A stretch of DNA of 5,640 bases from Pelagibacteraceae bacterium AG-339-N18 (lineage in GTDB: Bacteria > Pseudomonadota > Alphaproteobacteria > Pelagibacterales > Pelagibacteraceae): the NCBI GenBank assembly GCA_003282055.1, contig QCAD01000038.1, positions 1 through 5,640 on the forward strand, read 5' to 3'. The translations under genes were made by a program, and so were the position numbers. The notes beneath the pieces are model-generated. The model did not search any database. It was not told the origin of the DNA and saw nothing but the letters and a program-made list of their open reading frames with translations. Positions 1 through 4,832 of this stretch are shown here, in pieces (within the stretch, counting starts at the first letter, position 1; each line of letters opens with the position of its first letter).

Positions 1-1041
1 AATAACAATATAGGTCATAATTCTTTATTGGATAACAATTCAAAAAATAAAGATTTAAAAACTACAAAAAGAGGATTTTTTGTAGATTATAATAAAGAAG
101 GCTTTAGGATAGATCATTATAACACCACTCCATTAAGAAGAGTTATAAGAAAAGGTTTAATTAAGCTTGGACTTTTTGAATATATTAAAAATGTAAAAAA
201 AAGATTAATGGTAAAATATGTTTGGAAAAAACAAGTAAAAAATATAATTGACAAACTTACAGAAACAAAACTTCCACTTTTTGATACAATTTCAATTGAA
301 ACTTTTAGTAAGTGTAATGGTGGCTGTTCTTTTTGTCCTGTAAATAAATTTGATGATCCAAGAAGTGATGTTCTGATGAGTGAGAGTTTGTTTAAAAAAG
401 TAATTCTTAACTTGTATGATTTAAACTACAAGGGTCAGGTTATTTTATCGTTAAATAACGAACCTTTTTTAGATAAAAGAATTTATGATTTTGCAAAAAT
501 GGCTAGAGCATATTTGCCAGATGCATATATCTCAATACTTACAAATGGAACTCCTCTAAATATTGAAAGATTTGAGAAGATTATTGATAATGTAGATGAA
601 TTATTAATTGATAATTATAATGATAATCTAGAATGGCATAAAAACGTTAAAACAATAATGGAATACATGTCTGATAAAGAAATCTATAAAGATAAAGTTA
701 AATTTAGAATGAGATTAGAAAATGACGTATTGGATACTAGAGCTGGTCAAGCTAACAATAGGGGATGGATTAAAACTTTAGATATTTCTTGTGTATACCC
801 TTTTTTAGGAATTAATATACAAGTTAACGGAGATGTTGCATTATGTTGTAACGATGCTTTAGCAAAAGAACTTGTTGGTAATGTTGTAAATAAGAATTTA
901 GAAGATGTATGGTTTTCCAAAAAATACTTTGATTATAGAAATAAGATTAATTCTTCAAGAAAACTTGTGCCTATCTGTGAAGGTTGTGACACGGTCGATA
1001 TACCAAGAAGAATAAGCAAAGCTAAAGTTGCTAGAATATAA
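1..1041 (+). CDS. Radical SAM protein with reduced SPASM-like C-terminal domain (5' partial)
   Basis: This is a probable radical S-adenosylmethionine enzyme; its substrate cannot be told from sequence. Counting residues from the TTG codon at 28, the [4Fe-4S]/SAM motif CX3CX2C is C96, C100 and C103 (KCNGGCSFC). It is followed by a barrel-like region with NNEPFLD (143-149) and ILTNGTP (170-176), as expected for the family. The C-terminal part has C255-X12-G268-X4-C273, an extra C274, and C317-X2-C320. This fits the first half of a SPASM signature but lacks the later CX5CX3C part, so probably one auxiliary cluster is bound. About 85 basic, charged residues precede the core. The frame is open from base 1 through 28 with no ribosome binding site before the TTG, so the true start probably lies left of the window; 28 is only a fallback. 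Such proteins often sit in cell-surface polysaccharide or peptide-modification loci, but no such partner is visible here. The family call is strong; the function is open. Confidence 0.85.
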   Translation, partial: NNNIGHNSLLDNNSKNKDLKTTKRGFFVDYNKEGFRIDHYNTTPLRRVIRKGLIKLGLFEYIKNVKKRLMVKYVWKKQVKNIIDKLTETKLPLFDTISIETFSKCNGGCSFCPVNKFDDPRSDVLMSESLFKKVILNLYDLNYKGQVILSLNNEPFLDKRIYDFAKMARAYLPDAYISILTNGTPLNIERFEKIIDNVDELLIDNYNDNLEWHKNVKTIMEYMSDKEIYKDKVKFRMRLENDVLDTRAGQANNRGWIKTLDISCVYPFLGINIQVNGDVALCCNDALAKELVGNVVNKNLEDVWFSKKYFDYRNKINSSRKLVPICEGCDTVDIPRRISKAKVARI

Positions 1042-1078
1042 GTTATAAATAAATTTCAACAAGCTAGAAATAAGAGAA

Positions 1079-1097
1079 ATAAAATAAAAAATTTTAT
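1079..1097 (-). terminator. AT-rich hairpin at end of minus-strand small-gene run
   Basis: Read on the minus strand, ATAAAAT and ATTTTAT form a perfect 7-bp stem around a five-T loop, followed by a T-rich tail (TTCTCTTATTTCT). It overlaps the stop codon of the last small minus-strand gene, which is where a terminator should be. The stem has no GC pairs, so in such an AT-rich sequence chance pairing is a real alternative. Confidence 0.35.
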
Positions 1098-1240
1098 CGA
1101 GTAAGAAGTAAAGTTTTTTTATCTTTTTTACTTTTTACTTCACTTTTTTGATCACAGTATCTCTTAAAAACATAAGCCGTTGATATACCACCAATTAATA
1201 TAAATTTTAATATCTTTAATTTAATGAGTGTTTTAATCAT
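1094..1240 (-). CDS. 48-aa single-helix membrane or secreted small protein, unknown function
   Basis: This small reading frame starts with ATG at 1240 and ends with TAA at 1094-1096. I do not recognise the family. The protein begins MIKTLIKLKILKFILIGG, with a basic N-terminus running into a hydrophobic stretch (about residues 9-26). It then has a highly charged lysine-rich tail containing one cysteine (KRYCDQKSEVKSKK). That layout suggests one membrane helix with a basic cytoplasmic tail. The start lies only two bases beyond the stop codon of the upstream 67-aa gene, so translational coupling is likely; I see no convincing ribosome binding site of its own. It would be the last gene of the four-gene minus-strand run. 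The close spacing and the membrane-type composition argue that it is real, but with no known homolog it remains a probable rather than certain gene. Confidence 0.5.
   Translation of the reverse strand: MIKTLIKLKILKFILIGGISTAYVFKRYCDQKSEVKSKKDKKTLLLTR
1105..1150 (+). terminator. Possible weak terminator of the radical SAM gene
   Basis: An 8-bp arm GAAGTAAA at 1105-1112 can pair with TTTACTTC at 1134-1141, and ACTTTTTTG follows. The position, about 65 bp after the radical SAM stop codon, fits a terminator. The loop is long (21 nt), the stem is AT-rich, and the site lies inside the 3' end of the small minus-strand gene at 1094-1240, where lysine codons alone would produce the T runs. Low confidence. 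Confidence 0.25.
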
Positions 1241-1242
1241 GA

Positions 1243-1446
1243 TTAAATATCAAACTTTTCTAACAAGAAGTTGATTACTAAATTGTAGAGAAATATAAAA
1301 CAAGAAATATAGAAAAGAAAAATTACTTCTTTAGAATTAAAGATGTATCCAGTTGAGGTCAAAAGCACAATAAATAGGCTAATTGATAAAGCAATCTTTG
1401 ATTGTGATTTTTTTTTTAAGTGAGATTTAATAATATTTTTTTTCAT
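1243..1446 (-). CDS. 67-aa two-helix membrane protein, unknown function
   Basis: I do not recognise this protein. It opens with a strongly basic segment, residues 1-17 (MKKNIIKSHLKKKSQSK). A first hydrophobic helix covers about 18-36, followed by a short polar turn NSKE. A second hydrophobic helix rich in Phe, Ile and Leu covers about 41-62, and the end is a short acidic/basic tail (EKFDI). By the positive-inside rule both ends would face the cytoplasm. The ATG is 16 bases after the DUF2061 stop codon with no obvious ribosome binding site, and the next gene starts two bases after its own stop, so it looks like a coupled middle gene of the minus-strand operon. The lysine codons near the N-terminus make a run of ten T on the plus strand (about 1409-1418), a place where indel errors or phase changes could arise. 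Its membrane nature is clear; its role is not. Confidence 0.65.
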   Translation of the reverse strand: MKKNIIKSHLKKKSQSKIALSISLFIVLLTSTGYIFNSKEVIFLFYISCFIFLYNLVINFLLEKFDI

Positions 1447-1462
1447 TAATCATAATATTAAT

Positions 1463-1681
1463 TTAACCATTCTTTACTCCAAACTTACTAAATTTATACC
1501 ATGCTCTTTCATGAAAATAATACAAAAACATTTTTGTTAAAACCTCTACACCAGCAATTGTACTTGCCCAATCCATCTTGCCAGTAATTATCCATGCTAT
1601 TAAAAATGTATCAGCACTAGCAATTATTCTCCATGAAATCGTCTTAGCAATGTGTCTTTTCTTCTCAACGTTTTTTTTCAT
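1463..1681 (-). CDS. DUF2061 family small membrane protein
   Basis: The 72-residue protein matches my knowledge of the DUF2061 family (small predicted inner-membrane proteins of about 70 residues). The recognisable stretches are KTISWRIIASADTFLIAW (13-30), TGK (33-35) and GVEVLTKMFLYYFHERAW (44-61), with the family's typical K-x-x-S/T-W-R start, V-E-V-x-T-K and Y-x-H-E-R-x-W motifs. Two membrane helices are likely, about 17-33 and 38-56. The biochemical role is unknown; in other bacteria members often sit near sulfate-assimilation genes, but none is visible here. The start is well supported: AAAAGGATTAA precedes the ATG at 1681, giving an AGGA box at a sensible distance. A GC-rich hairpin lies between this gene and the 68-aa secreted protein gene upstream, and a 67-aa membrane protein gene follows after 16 bases. 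The family call is confident; the function is not. Confidence 0.88.
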   Translation of the reverse strand: MKKNVEKKRHIAKTISWRIIASADTFLIAWIITGKMDWASTIAGVEVLTKMFLYYFHERAWYKFSKFGVKNG

Positions 1682-1710
1682 TTAATCCTTTTGATTTTTT
1701 TAAGATGAGA

Positions 1711-1737
1711 AGGGGCGTTCTGTTGCCAGGTGCCCCT
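1711..1737 (-). terminator. Intercistronic GC-rich hairpin with GCAA loop
   Basis: On the minus strand, AGGGGC pairs with GCCCCT (6 bp). An inner CTG/CAG stem closed by GCAA, a GNRA-type tetraloop, is separated from it by an AC/AAC internal loop. It begins eight bases after the stop codon of the 68-aa secreted protein gene. The following sequence TTCTCATCTT is only moderately U-rich, so it may be a weak terminator, an attenuator that lowers expression of the DUF2061 gene, or a 3' stabiliser of the upstream message. It is by far the most GC-rich element of this region, which makes a function likely. Confidence 0.55.
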
Positions 1738-1745
1738 AAACTAAA

Positions 1746-1952
1746 TTAGCTCTTAAATAATTCTAGAGCTTTATTAAGTAATTCCTCTGATTTTGCATGA
1801 TCGCCATCTGTGTGAGCTTTCATTCCAGCGTCACGAAGTTTTTGTGCTTCTGCAATTTTTGCATCAATGTTATTTGACATCATTGGGCAAGATCCTGCAA
1901 ATGCTGAACTTACAAACATCACAAGCATGATTGATAATATAGTTTTTTTCAT
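1746..1952 (-). CDS. 68-aa secreted (periplasmic) small protein with helical TPR-like tail
   Basis: Residues 1-19 are a clear Sec signal peptide (MKKTILSIMLVMFVSSAFA), with likely cleavage before GSCPMM. The mature part is about 49 residues. It carries one cysteine (C22, in SCPMM) followed by an amphipathic helical stretch, AKIAEAQKLRDAGMKAHTDG and then HAKSEELLNKALELFK, which resembles a single tetratricopeptide-like helix pair. I recall similar short secreted proteins in marine alphaproteobacteria, but the function is unknown to me. The cysteine is one residue too far from the cleavage site for a normal lipobox, so a free periplasmic protein is more likely than a lipoprotein; the SCPMM motif could also bind metal. 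I chose the ATG at 1952 because AAAGGACAATT supplies an AGGA box right before it and the signal peptide starts there. An in-frame ATG at 1988 would add 12 residues with no purpose. First gene of the minus-strand run. Confidence 0.82.
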   Translation of the reverse strand: MKKTILSIMLVMFVSSAFAGSCPMMSNNIDAKIAEAQKLRDAGMKAHTDGDHAKSEELLNKALELFKS

Positions 1953-2111
1953 AATTGTCCTTTTGTTATGTGATTTTAGTAATGTCATTTTAGATTTTTT
2001 AAAATTTAATGATTGTCACATGAGACGTGATTACCATAAATTATTAGATCTAAAGTAATTGTAAACAGTTTGTTGCATAAAATTTATAAACATTTCCGTA
2101 ATTTAACATTA

Positions 2112-2146
2112 TTCAATTATAAATATTAGCATAAACACTCATGAAA
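2112..2146 (+). promoter_or_regulatory. Conserved 35-bp block, probable tRNA-Leu-type promoter (copy 1)
   Basis: These 35 bases are identical to 4742-4776, while the flanking sequence is unrelated. They end 9 bp before the first base of the tRNA-Leu-like segment, where a tRNA promoter would sit. CATAAA inside the block is a candidate -10 box; the -35 box is not clear because the identical block is too short to cover it. The role is inferred from position and conservation. Confidence 0.5.
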
Positions 2147-2155
2147 TTCATTAAT

Positions 2156-2194
2156 GCCCTCGTGGTGAAATTGGTAGACACAAAGGGCTTAAAA
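2156..2194 (+). pseudogene. 5' half of tRNA-Leu(UAA), ending in the anticodon loop (copy 1)
   Basis: The segment reads as a tRNA-Leu 5' half: acceptor strand GCCCTCG, TG, D arm GTG...CAC with TTGGTAGA in the loop, then AAGGG and the anticodon loop CTTAAAA with anticodon UAA. After that the sequence no longer follows a tRNA: there is no variable arm, T arm (no GGTTCGA-type motif) or matching acceptor strand. It cannot be a working tRNA by itself. It may be a relic of the promoter donor or a folded 5' part of the downstream mRNA. Confidence 0.75.
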
Positions 2195-2316
2195 TCCGGG
2201 GTGCTCATAAAGTAGCCAGTCCATAGTAGTCTCTGATAGCCCCAAACATCCTACAAAATCACATAACTTTAAATTAGCTTTGAATTAATATTAGAAAATA
2301 TAGTCTAATTAATTAT
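2195..2316 (+). promoter_or_regulatory. Conserved structured 5' leader, copy 1 (upstream of autotransporter)
   Basis: The leader holds variable window V1 (2195-2216), a fixed core CAGTCCATAGTAGTC (2217-2231), variable window V2 (2232-2243), AAACATCC, and the fixed AAAATCACATAACTTT block running to 2281. An AT hairpin follows: ATTAGA 2290-2295 pairs with TCTAAT 2304-2309, extended by AATTA/TAATT. GGGG in V1 can pair with CCCC in V2 around the fixed core. It is probably transcribed as the 5' untranslated region; its regulatory role is inferred only. Confidence 0.45.
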
Positions 2317-2321
2317 GTTAA

Positions 2322-2341
2322 ACCTGTACAAGACCTGTACA
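2322..2341 (+). repeat. Tandem 9-2-9 direct repeat before RBS (copy 1)
   Basis: ACCTGTACA occurs twice, separated by AG, a period of 11 bp or about one helical turn. It ends one base before GAGGAG, the ribosome binding site. TGTACA is self-complementary, so the two units could also form a 6-bp hairpin with loop AGACC. The layout suits a repressor or RNA-binding site that controls initiation. Confidence 0.7.
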
Positions 2342-2360
2342 TGAGGAGATAATATATTTA

Positions 2361-2417
2361 ATGAAAAAACTTTTAGAGATCGTGCTTCTGGGTTTGTTCC
2401 TAGTTTACTCAATATAG
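2361..2417 (+). CDS. 18-aa vestigial signal peptide / leader peptide, stop abuts next ATG
   Basis: A good ribosome binding site, GAGGAG at 2343-2348, precedes an ATG that encodes MKKLLEIVLLGLFLVYSI and then TAG. The first part matches the signal peptide of the serine hydrolase in cassette copy 2 (MKKLLGIVVLSLLF). The stop codon TAG (2415-2417) directly touches the ATG of the autotransporter gene, and both are in the same frame. I read it as a former signal peptide that now acts at most as a short leader whose translation delivers ribosomes to the next start. Alternatives are occasional TAG readthrough giving a fused double signal, or a sequence error at the stop. Whether the peptide accumulates is unknown. 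Confidence 0.45.
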   Translation: MKKLLEIVLLGLFLVYSI

Positions 2418-4559
2418 ATGATTTTACTACAGTCCAATCTGTTAAAAAAATATCTAAAAAAAATAATTATTTTTTTTATTGTCATGTTATTCAGCTCAAA
2501 TGTTTTTGCAGCAGCCACAGACAATGATGTTGTATCAATTGACCTTACTGCGGATGAGGCAGTAGTAGATGGAATAACATTTAATGCAGATGGAACAAAA
2601 ATGTTTTTTTCAGGAACTAATAGTGATAAAGTCCACGAATATCATTTAATCACCCCTTATGATATGACCTCAGGATCAATGTCAGATCAGGGTATAGAAC
2701 TTTCTATTGACGAAACCAAAACGCAAGATATCGAGTTTAATTTAGATGGTACTAAGTTGTTTGTTATTGGAGTTACAAATGACACTGTTTTTGAGTATAC
2801 ATTAACCACTGGTTTTGATCTTACAACTGCCTCGGCTAGCCCAACTGCTTCATTTTCTGTGGGTTCTGATTTAACACAACCAACTGGAATGATTTTTAAT
2901 CATGATGGTACATATTTGTATGTTATAGGAAATACAAATGACAAAATTTTTCAATACGAACTAACTATAGGTTTTGACATTACTACAGCAAACTCAACTG
3001 CAATTAATGAATTTTTAGTCAGAGGCGAAGTGCCCAATCCTCATGGTTTGACATTTAGCCCAGACGGTAAAAAAGTATTTATTGCTCATGATGATATTGT
3101 TGGAGGTGCAAGTATAACAGATGAAATCCATGAATATACACTAAGCACCCCTTGGGATATTTCGAGCATGTTATACGAAGGTATGTTTGAGACAGACGAC
3201 ATTACTAGAGCAGGAGATGTAGACTTTAATAACACTGGTTCAAAAATGTATGTTACGGATTTTCATCATGATATTGTTTTAGAGTATGATTTAACGTGCG
3301 GATTTTCAATTGTTAGCTGCATTGACCCAACTGGAAATAAAGATAAAGTTGCTCTGGTAGAAGCGCAAGCAGAAATAGCAAAAAATTTTATTCTACAAAC
3401 ATCTTCTTCAGTATTAAATAGAATTAATTGGTTAAGAAGATATGAAAATGAAAATAAACCAAACAATCAAAATATAAAATTTCAATTTTCTAATAAGATG
3501 TTGTCATCTTTGACAAAAGCAATTCCAGTTTCCAATAGTCAAAATATAATTAATGAACTATTGCCGAATGATTTTTCATATTGGAGCGAGGGAAAAGTTA
3601 ACATTGGTAGAGTGGGTGATACCAGTTCTGCGTCAACAAAAGTGATAAATACTCATGGAATAACTTTGGGTGCTGACAAAAAAATTGATAAAAATAAGTT
3701 TTATGGTTTAGCTTTTCGAGCTGCCCACAACAATGTTGATGTTGGAACATTAAGCAGTTCATTGGATATAGATGCTTACAGTTTAACATTTTATGGAAGT
3801 GCACCGAAAAATGAAAAGAAATTTATAGATGGTCTTCTTGGGTTTAGTAATTTGAGAACAGATATTTTTAATAAAAATGGCTTTCACAAATTAAGGGGCA
3901 AAAGAGACGGCAAACAAATATTTGGTGCAATTAACTTTCTTTCAACATTTAAAAAAAATAGATTTAATTTAAACCCAATAGGAAAAATTAATCTTGGTTA
4001 TACTCAGCTTGATAGCTATAGTGAGACAAAATCTGAGGGTTTAGCTTTAAAATATGATAAACAAAAAATTCAAACAAGAGTAGCTTCTATTGGAATGATG
4101 TTTGATAATACTATTGGACTTAAAAATTTCACAATAAAACCGAATGGTAAATTTGAATATAGTAGAGATTTTAGTCCATCTTCAAATGCGATATTTAGAT
4201 ATATTTCAGAGCCAAGCAAAACTTACAATTTATCCGTTGATACTGGGGAATTTCATAATTTAAATACTAATATTGGTTTTGATTTAATAAATAAGAATAA
4301 TTTATCAATCACATTAAATTATGAAAGAAATCAATCTGAAGGACGTAGTCATACTGATACTTTGTATTTTGGTGGGAGTTATATTTCAAATAAAGAAACT
4401 GAATATGCTTTAGTTTTATATGGAAGTGAATCTTTAAATACTAGTTTTGATATAAAAAAAACTATAAATGGTTTTGTTGTTAGTTTTAATTTGAATCATG
4501 ATATGTTCAGTGAAGAACCTAACCAATTTGCTTACTTAAATATGTCTAAAACTTTTTAA
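2418..4559 (+). CDS. Beta-propeller autotransporter-type outer-membrane protein
   Basis: This 713-residue surface protein is predicted to be exported by Sec and to insert in the outer membrane. Residues 1-31 form a signal peptide with a basic start (LLKKYLKK) and hydrophobic core, with likely cleavage after NVFA. Residues 51-301 hold five similar repeats of 35-50 residues, each with an F-N/S-x-D/T-G-x-K-like turn, a (L/M)(F/Y)V strand and an EY-x-L-x-x-x-(F/W)D strand, typical of beta-propeller blades. The last blade ends with C294-X6-C301, apparently the only cysteines and a possible clasp. An amphipathic helix (about 308-346) follows. Residues 388-713 match an autotransporter barrel, beginning YWSEGKVNIGRVGD, with GITLGADK and a terminal phenylalanine (SKTF). 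The ATG has no ribosome binding site but touches the stop of the 18-aa leader, so coupled translation is likely. The passenger may bind a ligand or surface; the partner is unknown. Confidence 0.85.
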   Translation: MILLQSNLLKKYLKKIIIFFIVMLFSSNVFAAATDNDVVSIDLTADEAVVDGITFNADGTKMFFSGTNSDKVHEYHLITPYDMTSGSMSDQGIELSIDETKTQDIEFNLDGTKLFVIGVTNDTVFEYTLTTGFDLTTASASPTASFSVGSDLTQPTGMIFNHDGTYLYVIGNTNDKIFQYELTIGFDITTANSTAINEFLVRGEVPNPHGLTFSPDGKKVFIAHDDIVGGASITDEIHEYTLSTPWDISSMLYEGMFETDDITRAGDVDFNNTGSKMYVTDFHHDIVLEYDLTCGFSIVSCIDPTGNKDKVALVEAQAEIAKNFILQTSSSVLNRINWLRRYENENKPNNQNIKFQFSNKMLSSLTKAIPVSNSQNIINELLPNDFSYWSEGKVNIGRVGDTSSASTKVINTHGITLGADKKIDKNKFYGLAFRAAHNNVDVGTLSSSLDIDAYSLTFYGSAPKNEKKFIDGLLGFSNLRTDIFNKNGFHKLRGKRDGKQIFGAINFLSTFKKNRFNLNPIGKINLGYTQLDSYSETKSEGLALKYDKQKIQTRVASIGMMFDNTIGLKNFTIKPNGKFEYSRDFSPSSNAIFRYISEPSKTYNLSVDTGEFHNLNTNIGFDLINKNNLSITLNYERNQSEGRSHTDTLYFGGSYISNKETEYALVLYGSESLNTSFDIKKTINGFVVSFNLNHDMFSEEPNQFAYLNMSKTF

Positions 4560-4710
4560 TCAAACTTAATGATATTGCATTTAGTTCGATTTTATCTAGT
4601 TTATTTTCAGATGAATTTATATCTGTTAAGTCATCTGTTTTACCTTGGTCTTCATAAAGTCCTCTGACTATCAAACCATTAGGAAGCTCATAGTCTATTC
4701 CGAATCCGTA
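4546..4710 (-). pseudogene. C-terminal relic of an outer-membrane beta-barrel protein
   Basis: Minus-strand translation gives 54 sensible residues beginning YGFGIDYELPNGLIVRGLYE, continuing through an acidic loop (DDLTDINSSENKLDKIE), and ending LNAISLSLIKKF and a stop. The pattern of alternating hydrophobic strands (GFGIDYEL, GLIVRGLYE, IELNAISLSLI) with a terminal phenylalanine is that of the last strands of a Gram-negative porin-like barrel. No start codon precedes it: the frame runs into FFIL and a TAA a few codons upstream, so the gene is truncated at its 5' side near 4710, 31 bp from cassette copy 2. Its stop lies within the last codons of the autotransporter gene on the other strand (14-bp convergent overlap). 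It is probably a dead fragment of a previous surface-protein gene; a C-terminal piece cannot be exported alone. Confidence 0.65.
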
Positions 4711-4741
4711 TAAAATAAAAAAAATTTACTTATTCATCTTG

Positions 4742-4776
4742 TTCAATTATAAATATTAGCATAAACACTCATGAAA
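4742..4776 (+). promoter_or_regulatory. Conserved 35-bp block, probable tRNA-Leu-type promoter (copy 2)
   Basis: Identical to 2112-2146 and again 9 bp before the tRNA-Leu-like segment. Here TTGTTC (4739-4744) lies about 16 bp before ATAAAC and could serve as a -35 box. It probably drives the secreted serine hydrolase downstream. Assignment of the exact boxes is uncertain. Confidence 0.5.
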
Positions 4777-4785
4777 ATAACTCAT

Positions 4786-4832
4786 GCCCTCGTGGTGAAA
4801 TTGGTAGACACAAAGGACTTAAAAGCCGAGGG
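4786..4832 (+). pseudogene. tRNA-Leu(UAA) 5' half with residual acceptor 3' strand (copy 2)
   Basis: The first 31 bases equal copy 1, then A in place of G, then the same anticodon loop CTTAAAA. Directly afterwards comes GCCGAGGG; its CGAGGG (4827-4832) is complementary to the acceptor strand CCCTCG at 4787-4792, as in the 3' end of a real tRNA-Leu. It therefore looks like a tRNA-Leu that has lost everything from the anticodon stem's 3' side through most of the T arm. The D arm remains. The truncated molecule could still close into a minimal two-arm fold. Confidence 0.7.

Larger units (their letters stand above)
2112..2416 (+). repeat. Composite cassette copy 1: promoter, tRNA-Leu half, leader, signal-peptide codons
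   Basis: This stretch matches 4742-5065 in the same orientation. In order, it contains a 35-bp identical upstream block, the 5' half of tRNA-Leu(UAA), a 126-bp segment (2156-2281) that aligns without a gap to 4786-4911, an AT hairpin, a tandem 9-2-9 repeat, a ribosome binding site, and codons for MKKLLEIVLLGLFL. Similarity starts abruptly at TTCAATTAT on the left and fades after CAATATA on the right. Copy 1 lies before the autotransporter gene. I see no transposase, terminal inverted repeats or target-site duplication, so spread by homologous recombination or gene conversion is more likely than classical transposition. Confidence 0.85.

Noticed and set aside
1986..2020. Candidate promoter of the minus-strand operon: GTGACA (2014-2019) and TAAAAT (1987-1992)
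   Set aside because: The spacer would be 21 bp, too long for a normal sigma-70 promoter, and the AT-rich sequence offers many equally weak choices. A promoter must exist in 1953-2111, but I cannot place it.
2014..2034. Imperfect inverted repeat around CACATGAGACGTG as an operator
   Set aside because: Only CAC/GTG and a few further bases match; too short and irregular to claim a binding site.
1867..2058. 63-codon plus-strand open frame across the start of the secreted-protein gene
   Set aside because: It is antisense to the well-supported signal peptide gene at 1746-1952, has no ribosome binding site, and its composition looks like reversed coding plus AT-rich spacer.
2156..2260. A functional tRNA-Leu gene
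   Set aside because: The T arm, variable arm and most of the 3' acceptor strand are missing in both copies; only the 5' half is tRNA-like.
3266..3466. 66-codon minus-strand open frame
   Set aside because: It lies entirely inside the autotransporter gene; no start signal or recognisable protein character.
3598..3804. 68-codon minus-strand open frame rich in His and Cys
   Set aside because: It is a shadow of the autotransporter barrel coding sequence; the His/Cys content follows from the reversed codons and there is no ribosome binding site.
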